Of a stretch of 64,000 nt of DNA, positions 55,958 to 64,000 are shown piece by piece. Under the pieces are notes generated by a model. It saw only the letters and a program-made list of their open reading frames with translations, was not told the origin of the DNA and did not search any database. Position 1 is the stretch's first letter. Each line of letters starts with the position of its first letter. This DNA is from a virus, in IMG/VR virus record IMGVR_UViG_3300040786_000030, positions 62,001 through 126,000 of that record. One strand, given 5' to 3'. Made by a program: the position numbers and the translations under genes.

Positions 55958-57716
55958 ATGGATAGGATAAAACAAAAACTAGGGGTAGAGATATCAAAAC
56001 AGTCGGTAAATAAAGACACATTTTAAAGTTAAATATTGAAAATAGTAGTAAAATATTACCAACAAATGATATTAATAAAGTGATAAATTTAGGTGATAGA
56101 TTTAACGTAGAAAGACAAAGAAGTTCGTTTTATAGAATATTAGGTACAATAAACCCAATAATGTCTAATGTGTTATTTAATTTAAACGATATTAACTTTG
56201 CTAATAAACAAACATTTGCTGGTTTTAATGATTATAGCTTTTTAGATGCGTCATACCCAAAAAATAATAATTTGTCTGATTTAACAGATATTAATTTTTT
56301 AGATTCTATCAGTAGTAATTTAAAAGAAGTTAATGGTTGGTTTGGTTATTTTAACCCAATCAAAAGTAATGTTGGTTTATGTGATTTTTCGATATGGAAC
56401 CTAGTAGAGAACGTTTTCATTCATCCCAGATACTAAACCATTTTCAGGTAGTTTGACACCAGTTAAAATTGGGAGTTAACAATAACATATCCAAGTAGTA
56501 CAGATTCAACACATAATATTGTTAATGGTGGTTTATTAATAATTAATGCTTTATCAGTAACCTCATCAACAAGAACGATGGTAGCTTTCGGTGTCGCATG
56601 TAAACATAACTTAAGTGTTGGTACTACGGTTAAAATAACTGGTACGACTGGTTATGATGGTTCTTATGATGTCGTTAGACTTGGATTAGATAATGGCGAT
56701 TTGATTGATTATTATTTTGTTATTGATTTACCACCAACAGGAATTATAGATGGGAGTTCTAGAATGGTTAGGGTATATGGTGGTCAAGATTCTGAATATT
56801 ATTTTAGGAAATTTAGAAAAATTAAAACTAGGATTACAAACGTAATAGGAATAGACGATTATGAAACATATAAATTATCTTTTAGTGAGAATTCATTCAG
56901 TGATTCAATCTCTCAATTTGTTTTTAATGAAGATATCGATATATCAGAATTAACTGATAATCTAGGTAGACCATTAACGGAATTATATTTAACCACTATC
57001 AAAACTGATAGTGATAGTTTGTTTAGTAGTGTTTCATCGGGTATTGATACACCGTTTATGGATATTTTAATTAGTAGTAACAATACTAACCCACATTTAA
57101 GAAATGTTCCAGTAATAAATAGGATACATAATGGTACTACACCATTTACCTCACACATACCATTAGAAACGAATATTAATATAAATAACGTTGAATTTTA
57201 TGGTGATTTAGTTGAATTTAATAAATTTGAAGTAAAAGAAACAGTGTTAATTGATGTTACACATAGGTTTAATACAAATAATAGGGAAACTGGTGCTAAT
57301 ATTAGTTATGTTTCTGTTATAGGTGAATCACCAATAACTACAAATATTGATTTAGGTCCAAGACAAGAGGGTTACGTTTATAAACCACATTCATTAATAA
57401 CGATTAGGAGTTTATCTAGTTATATTGAACAAGGTGATACTAGTGTAGTGGGAATACCAGATTATGCGACTGATTTAGGTGATGGTAGATTTTATGGCGA
57501 GACATATTAGATATTGGTTTTAATGAAAATGGTAGTACTATTATTGACTATCCATTTTAAATGGTTGTCATTACATGTATCAAAATAGTCTTTTATGTTA
57601 AAAGACAGGATGCATTTAGTCAATGGGGTTTATTTTACAGTAAATTTCCAGCTGACCCAATTGGTGAGCAAATTATAAATAACTTTACAATTAATTCAGA
57701 AAATAATGTTTGTTAA
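55958..57716 (+). CDS. Baseplate/tail structural protein
   Basis: About 585 residues; frame changes near 56000, 56022, 56393, 56470, 57502 and 57560. N-terminus MDRIKQKLGVEISKQSVNKD; middle has VNGWFGYFNPIKSNVGLCDF and a beta domain with GTTVKITGTTGYDGSYDVV. The C-terminus YKPHSLITIRSLSSYIEQGD, WRDILDIGFNENG, IDYPFLNGCHYMYQNSLFYV and KRQDAFSQWGLFYS is a block I associate with baseplate-operon proteins of large Bacteroidota phages. Overlaps the next gene by 11 nt. Precise role unknown. Confidence 0.65.
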
Positions 57717-58523
57717 ATATCAAATTAATCTATCAACAGTACCTAGTGGAACTACAGCGACAACAATTAATGTACCTATTAATATGGATTTCCATTTTGT
57801 GGGTCAATCTGAAGAAATTGAAGAAAAATTTGTAGCAGTAGAAACAGAAAAAGCCATCAACCCAATAATAGATTATGAAAAGGTAAGGGTAACACCAACA
57901 GATTTAAACGGTATAATTACTAGTAAAATAAGGTATAATGTTAATTTAAATGGTAATACCAGTTACGGTTCAATTGGATTCAGCGATGAAGATATTCGAT
58001 ATGAAAAACAATTTTAAACAAACGTTTTAAATTTAAATTTTACGACACGGATAACCCAATGAGTCAAATATTAGTTTCTTATATAACACTTTTTTCATAT
58101 TTGAAACCTACAGATTTACATCAAAAGGTAGTACTTCTAGAAACTACGGGACAACTAAACCAGCTAATGAGATATCATTAAATTTTGATGTTGAAAACCC
58201 AGTTTTAAACTTTAATAGTTTATCTGAAGGTTATCACCTATATGATTATAAAGATGAATTAAATATTGGTGAAACTAAGTATTTATATATGAGGGCAAGT
58301 TTTAAAAACGCTAAATCAGGTAAAAGTGACAATTTAATGATACAAAGCGAACCAGATACGATAGATAAGATAATACACAAGCTTTATACACGATATAAGC
58401 TAACAAGAACGACAACTGGGTATTACTACTCAATAGATGATAGTTATTCATCTAACGTTACATACGACAAATAACAATGGAAATGACATAACTGTTAATC
58501 TATATCAATTAAAAGTATTATAA
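57706..58523 (+). CDS. Baseplate-operon structural protein, unknown
   Basis: About 270 residues; frame changes near 58012, 58070, 58120, 58470. Starts MFVKYQINLSTVPSGTTATT inside the 3' end of the preceding gene. Contains FHFVGQSEEIEEKFVAVETE and IPPVIDYE-like INPIIDYEKVRVTPTDL; the C-terminus ends VNLYQLKVL. Beta-rich, no recognised family. Stop and next start overlap as TAATG. Confidence 0.6.
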
Positions 58524-59302
58524 TGGAATTGATTAAACGTAAAATATTATTGGAAGATAGTATAGATAGAAACTACGATAGCTTAACTTGGGGTCAAGTT
58601 ACAGCAACAACATTCTATATTAATGTTATGGTTACTCAAAATATTGATAATATGGGTATGTTTAAAGATATCACATTTATTGAGAATATTACGGGTCAAA
58701 CAATTACTAACTTAACTGAAACTGAAAGATTAACATTAAGATTACCATCTAAAACAATAGATAAGTATTATACTTTTGGTAATAGTATTATAACTGGTGC
58801 TACTGATAGTAAAATTGAAGATGTTAGGTCTTATAATGCGGTTACACCATTTATACCTAACTTTGATATAAATAAGAGTGAATATTTAAACTATAATAAT
58901 ATATTAGTCAATGGTGTTGATAGGGTTAAATCATTAGATGAACCAAAAATATATGTTTTTGATACTGACGATAATTTAAATTTAGGTACTATAAACCAAA
59001 CGTCTGGGTTAAAATTTTCAGATTATAGCGGTATCACTAGAAATGTTACTATTAATGATACTAATGTTAATATACCATTAACTACTGTTAGTTATATTGG
59101 TGAGGGTTTCAATGAAACGAATACCTCACTATCTGCATCTATTAAAGAAGAATATTTATTTGGAATTATTTCTCCACCAGAAGTGGAAAACCAAGTATTT
59201 ATAGATAGAGGTGTAGTATCAATAATGGATATGCATTTAAGGTTATCCGAAATAAAAGATTTAGGTCAACTAAGCCGTTATGGTAATGGTTTTATAAAAT
59301 AA
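58523..59302 (+). CDS. Baseplate-operon structural protein, unknown
   Basis: A 259-residue frame that is intact. Begins MELIKRKILLEDSIDRNYDS and continues LTWGQVTATTFYINVMVTQN; the end reads GVVSIMDMHLRLSEIKDLGQ, LSRYGNGFIK. Coupled to the previous gene by TAATG and followed by a 22-nt A-rich gap. I associate this LxRYGNGFxK ending with conserved proteins of the same phage group, but no function is known to me. Confidence 0.65.
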   Translation: MELIKRKILLEDSIDRNYDSLTWGQVTATTFYINVMVTQNIDNMGMFKDITFIENITGQTITNLTETERLTLRLPSKTIDKYYTFGNSIITGATDSKIEDVRSYNAVTPFIPNFDINKSEYLNYNNILVNGVDRVKSLDEPKIYVFDTDDNLNLGTINQTSGLKFSDYSGITRNVTINDTNVNIPLTTVSYIGEGFNETNTSLSASIKEEYLFGIISPPEVENQVFIDRGVVSIMDMHLRLSEIKDLGQLSRYGNGFIK

Positions 59303-59324
59303 ATAAACAATAAAATAAAATATT

Positions 59325-60242
59325 ATGAGTCAAGGAACATACGGTACAATAAGACCAGCAGACATTACACCAGCAGATGTGGAGATATTTTACCATTTTA
59401 CACCATCTAGGAGTAGTATTGGTAATACTATGTTACAAAAATTAGACCCAAATGAGGTTTTAATAAAGATGGATAACCCTAATAAAGTACAATCTAACGT
59501 AACAGGTACTGAAATTTTTGGTGGTATGTATACTTTAAAATTACCTGTAAGTGTGTTCGGAACTAAAGGTTTTATACCATAATGATTAAACCAATAGAAA
59601 TTCGTACAAAATTACTGATGTTGGTGTGTTATCAGCATATCCTGACATTAAAGGGATTGTATTTGATATTGCAACACTACCAACTGGGTTTTAAATAATT
59701 TTGAAAATAATGGGTTAGTTGGGTATAGAATTGAGTATTTAACGCCAAATTCATCTAGTTCTGACGCTAAAGTTAATAATTTTTTTAGAATTATAACATC
59801 TAATAATAGAGCTGAACCAGTTAATCAAAACTTAACTAATACTAACCAAAAGCTATAAGATATAGGTTTAACGACAATTCAACATTAACATATTGTACTG
59901 TAACGCCAAGTTCAACATCTAACGTTAAAGCAAATGTTTTACCATTTATAGGTCAACCAAATCAAGAGGTGATAATTACAAATACTTTTTAATCCAATTA
60001 TGATTGAAGTAGAAATGGTACAACATGATATTGAAACTATTGCGTATTCTTTATTTGGAAATCAAACTAAATCCCTTGATGATGGAATTTATACTATTTA
60101 TAATTTTAATAACGATATTTATAAACAATATAACTTGTATGAAATCAAAGACGTATATAGTGGTACACCATTATTTGAGGTAAGAGAAGAAAGAGCAAGT
60201 ATTGATTTTAATAAAACATTTACTAATATAACAACAATATAA
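59325..60242 (+). CDS. Conserved baseplate-operon protein
   Basis: About 305 residues; the stop at 59582 is a frameshift artefact (T-run in GGTTTTATACC), since the next frame continues with IKPIEIRTKI and TDVGVLSAYPDIKGIVFDIA. Further changes near 59612, 59690, 59850 and 59990. Other segments: YRIEYLTPNSSSSDAKVNNF, SNNRAEPVNQNLTNTNQKA, YRFNDNSTLTYCTVTPSS, EVEMVQHDIETIAYSLFGNQ and YNFNNDIYKQYNLYEIKDVY. The family looks conserved in large Bacteroidota phages (from memory). Structural role inferred from context. Confidence 0.65.
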
Positions 60243-60252
60243 GGAACAAATA

Positions 60253-63200
60253 ATGAGTAATTCTAAAATTAAGGTAGCTGGTTACGCAAAAGAGAACTTT
60301 TGGTAATGGTATTGAATATCGTCCATTTTCACCAGATTTAGTTGGTGTTCAAATAGCTAGTGATGGTGGTACACCCTTATTTACTATGGGTAATTTTAGT
60401 ATTACTACTAATATGGACCCAAAAGTGATAAGAATTTTGTAACTAATAATTTTTCTAACTTTACTACATTAACTGATTTAGATTTAACATTAATTAACCA
60501 AAATAATCTTTTAAGAGATAAATATGGCGTAATTCTTAATTTAAATAATAATAATTTAGATAATTACGCTCTTTTTGGTTCATTAAGTGAATTTATTAGA
60601 GTGTCGTTAGAGAATATTATAACAAAATGGCCAGCATCATTATTTGTTAATACAACAACTTTTCTACTGATGGTTATATTATTAATGGTGATACTTATAA
60701 CAATTATTCATATGATAGTTTAAGTGATTCGTCAAGTTTTAGAGTTAATACAACATTTATTAATAATAAGTTCCAATTAAATATACTTAAAAATGGAACA
60801 ATATTAGATACTTTTAATGTAAGTAACACTTTAAGAAATGTTACAGTTAATTATACTAATTACTCAGTTTTATTTAATAACGTTGAATATAATGTTGTTG
60901 GGTTTACTGGTGCAACTTCAGATATTAATGACTATATTTACTTAAAAGTTAAGGTGACCCATTTTCTGGGCAACTATCAACAATAGAATACCATATTAAA
61001 CCTAATAAAATAAATGAAGAAATATTTTTAGTGAAATACCAAAATTTGAAAAATACTTATTAAATCGTTTAATAACGCCAAAATATACTGCAGAATTTAA
61101 TTATAGTTTAAAATCTGATACTGGTATATTGTTATACAGTACAGAATCGGTTACTTGGCCAACAAGTGATGGTTATAATATTGATTTTGATACTACAGCT
61201 TACACGGATTATGCTATTAAGTTAGTTGAAATTTCAACTAATAATGATTTATATACTAGCGATTTAATGAATAGATTTTTAGTGTCTGAATCAATATCAT
61301 CTTTGATACAGCACCCGTTAATTTAGGTTATTTAGACCAAGATTCTACGGGTCAAAAAATGAATAAAACGCTACATATTTATGGTAGAAATTTTGACGAG
61401 ATAAACAAATATATAAAAGGGATTTCATTTTCAAATGTTGTTACGTATGATAAACAAGATAACACACCAGATATATATTTAAAAAATTTAGCTAGTGTTT
61501 TAGGTTGGGATTTAATTTCATCGGTTGTTGAAAATGGTTTATTATCAAGTTATGTTACATCAACAAAAGTACTTATTCTGGACATACTGTTGGATTAACA
61601 GCTATTGAGGCAGATACTGAATTATGGCGAAGATTAATTTTAAACTCACCTTGGATATGGAAATCAAAAGGTACCAGAAAATCTATAGAGTTTATACTTA
61701 AATTTATTGGTGCTCCAATTGGGTTATTAACATTTAATGAATATATCTATAAAGGTGATGGACCAATAGATATAGATTTATTTAAAAAAGTTTTAGTACT
61801 AAATGGTTTAGATAGTGATGATTTATCTATATACCCAATTGATTCTGATGGTTACCCATCTCCATTAAGTGACTCATCAGACATGTATTTTCAAAATAAC
61901 GGTCTTTGGTATAGAGAAACTGGTGGTAGTAATGCCACTATTGATATTTTAACTGGTAATAACCCACACTTAGGACCATATGATGGTGGTTTTAAATATA
62001 TAAATCAATTTAAATCATTAATACCTAATTTTTCAGCTGTAACTATTACTTCTGAAACTTTAACAATTAATTCAAGCAATTTATATATAAATAATGAATC
62101 AGGTACGTTTAATAAATCGGTAGAAAATTCAATATTGATAGTGTTATTTTTACAAGTGTTAATGGTCGTAATATAAGTACTTGTTATGATTTTAACGCTA
62201 CAGTTAAAATAGACCCATTACCTACAGAAATAAGTAATAAATGTGGTTGTATTACTGGTGAAATTGATAAAATTATGAGTCTTTGTATAGTACAAAAAAG
62301 AACAGAATAATTCACAATCTACAATTTGTACGGATAAAATGATTAAGGTTACTGAAGATAATGAAAATGGTGTTTATATTTTGATTATTACCAATATAAC
62401 CCAGATGGTTCGATATTCCCAAGTGGTGGGGAACCAATACCTAATACTTCAAATTATGTAACTTCTGGTTGTTGTGAATATATAGGTGGTATACCAATGT
62501 ATACTGAGATGTTTGAAAATAATGTGCTGGTTAATGCTGGTTATTTTGTCAAATTAAAGGGTTTGTTACTAATAACATAATAATTGCTAATAATGATATG
62601 GCATCGACTGTTAATGGTAGTTCTGGTGGTCAATCATTAAATAATGTGTTATCTAACGATACGGTAAATGGTTCACCAGCAACACTAAATGATGTAACAC
62701 TTACTCAGATAAGTACTACAAATTACAATGCGAATATTAACGTATTAGATGGTTCTGTTAATGTTAATAGTGGTAGTAATGGTAGTTATACGATTGTATA
62801 TGAAATATGTCAGATTGATAATATAACTAATTGCGCAACAGCAACAGTTAATGGTAATATATTTACTAGTGCAATAGTGGCTACTAATGATTCTGGTAAC
62901 CCTGTTACTGGAACAACTGGTGGTGTTTCAGTTTCAAATGTATTAATAAATGATACACTTAACGGTAATCAAGCGACATTATCAAATGTTACTTTAACAC
63001 AAATAAGTACAACTAATAACGGTGTTAACCTTAATGTTAGTAATGGTTCGGTTAATGTTAATAGTGGTGTTCCAGTTGGTGATTACGTAGTTTATTATCA
63101 GATATGTGAAATAGGTAACCCTACTAATTGTAATACCGCTACAGTAACAGTACCAGTTAAACCAGAAGATGCACCATTTGTGGTGGAAGCTGATTATATG

Positions 63201-64000
63201 GTATTAACTTATGAGTTTACAGATGGTCAAGATTTAGATACGAGAACAAGAGTTGTAACACCAATTATTGGTCAAACAACAACTTGTGAATATGTTGGAT
63301 GGGATAAACGTAATTCATTCCCAATTAATAATACTTGGTCATCAACAGTAATCCCAACTGGTTATTTAGTTGATTGGGCTGGTGATAATACTGGGAATGG
63401 TTTTGAATCTGTTTTAATCAATTTAAAACAAATAAGGTTAAATAACCCGACTCAAAATGAGTTAGTTGTAGATTGTAGAGCTTTTGGTATACAACTAAAG
63501 GTAACAACCCAGTTAATGTAAAAGCAACGTTCTATCTAGGTGGTACGATGGTTAAAGGTTCACCAGCGACATTTAAATATACTAATACTGGTTATACTAG
63601 TACTTTTGAATATTTAGCTACAGGTGTAGAGGTAACTCAACTTAACACAGCATTTTCACAAATTAATGGTCAAAGAATAACAACATTTAACTATAATTTT
63701 ACTAATAATGTTGGTTACTTTAATAATAATGATGTATCAACACCACTACCAAGTGCGTGTGGTATTGAGTATTCATTCTCAACAGGTACAACAGCTTCAG
63801 GGTCAGCTTGTTTTGAAACTGAATTCCAACTTTAAAATATTCGCATGATGCGCCACTAGTTGTTAATTCATTAATATATAACGATAAAAAAGAAACAACA
63901 TTATTTAATGGTGGTAATTTATATTATAAATTAGGTGATAATTCTTATAGAATAACAGCTAACGGTGTTATTAGTGAAATTTATGATTGTACTACTCGTA
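60253..64000 (+). CDS. Giant baseplate protein (tail protein I-like core) with flavobacterial adhesin repeats, 3' end outside window
   Basis: At least 1,250 residues; AAGGA at 60241-60245 is a rare visible Shine-Dalgarno here. Opening MSNSKIKVAGYAKRTFFGNG and IEYRPFSPDLVGVQIASDGG. Around 61470-61735 the segment LKNLASVLGWDLISSVVENG followed by ELWRRLILNSPWIWKSKGTR and KSIEFILKFIGAPIGLL resembles tail protein I (P2 gpI, T4 gp7 region): a Leu/Trp helix, RRL, then KGTRxxIE. From 62590 to 63160 two about 94-residue repeats follow, each with SNDTVNGSPATLNDVTLTQI, NGSVNVNSG and YQICEIGNPTNCNTATVTV, as in surface adhesins of Flavobacteriia. Frame changes near 60290, 60425, 60655, 60955, 61030, 61300, 61575, 62130, 62310, 62383, 62545, 63493 and 63833; the frame is open to the window end. 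Confidence 0.75.
62590..63165 (+). repeat. Two about 94-residue adhesin-type repeats
   Basis: Copy 1 about 62590-62865, copy 2 about 62870-63160. Shared marks: NDT-NG-PATL, VTLTQISTTN, GSVNVNSG, YEIC or YQIC, and TNC-TATV. Confidence 0.8.

Noticed and set aside
1-64000. Stop-codon reassignment, as in some large Bacteroidota phages
   Set aside because: Genes that are intact (glutaredoxin, gp53-like, 58523 gene) end normally with standard stops, and breaks elsewhere require a change of frame, not read-through of one codon.
1-64000. tRNA genes, introns, inteins or homing endonucleases
   Set aside because: No cloverleaf-like sequence and no HNH or GIY-YIG motif was noticed; the polymerase, RNR and helicase genes contain no inserted blocks.

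Overview
The window is about 64 kb of a large tailed phage with a contractile, T4-like tail (myovirus plan) that most likely infects a member of the Bacteroidota, probably Flavobacteriia. The phage identity rests on a family B DNA polymerase, SNF2 helicase, gp32-like SSB, UvsX-like recombinase, T4 RNase H/FEN-like nuclease, DnaB-type helicase and class I ribonucleotide reductase. These sit with a neck, sheath, tube, tape-measure and baseplate set (gp13/14/15-, gp18-, gp19-, gp26-, gp53-, gp25- and gp6-like). The host inference rests on about 28 % GC (by eye), A-rich leaders with few Shine-Dalgarno sites, Bacteroidota-type promoters (TTG, 18-20 nt, TAnnTTTG), SprB-like repeats and flavobacterial adhesin-type repeats inside structural proteins. 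Portal, major capsid protein, terminase, tRNAs, mobile elements and CRISPR arrays were not seen.

Layout. 1-2596: 3' part of DNA polymerase (+). 2593-5878: a block on the minus strand with a neck-like protein, a glutaredoxin and an SNF2 helicase. 5946-7931: gp14- and gp15-like neck/tail terminator genes and a small protein. 7991-17904: three long repeat-rich tail fibre genes and a further tail surface protein. 17946-18414: DUF1353 protein. 18714-28434: sheath, tube, baseplate hub/chaperone-like protein, conserved phage proteins and tape measure. 28435-28736: non-coding spacer with a promoter and a terminator. 28737-38724: a 1.2k-residue baseplate protein with an OmpA-like domain, gp53-like wedge, and a ~2,000-residue hub protein carrying M15 peptidase and tail lysozyme domains. 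38753-40709: one unknown gene and two small virion-type genes. 40768-49375: replication and nucleotide module (ssb, uvsX, rnh, unknown, dnaB, nrdB, nrdA). 49475-64000: second baseplate module (gp25, gp6, a small membrane protein, giant structural proteins, the last one cut by the window edge).

Regulation. Twelve transcription units, nearly all structural, start 11-64 nt downstream of the motif ATATTTAT(A), including the neck gene on the minus strand. This is the best candidate for a phage late promoter and resembles, but is not identical to, the T4 late element TATAAATA. The replication module, one orphan gene and a gene-less spacer instead carry host-like TTG/TAnnTTTG promoters. Intrinsic terminators separate the units.

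Caution. Almost every gene is broken by single-base indels, mostly in homopolymers; adjacent frames rejoin into continuous, recognisable proteins. I treat these as sequencing errors of an unpolished assembly and give each gene one span covering all its frame segments. Protein lengths are therefore approximate.
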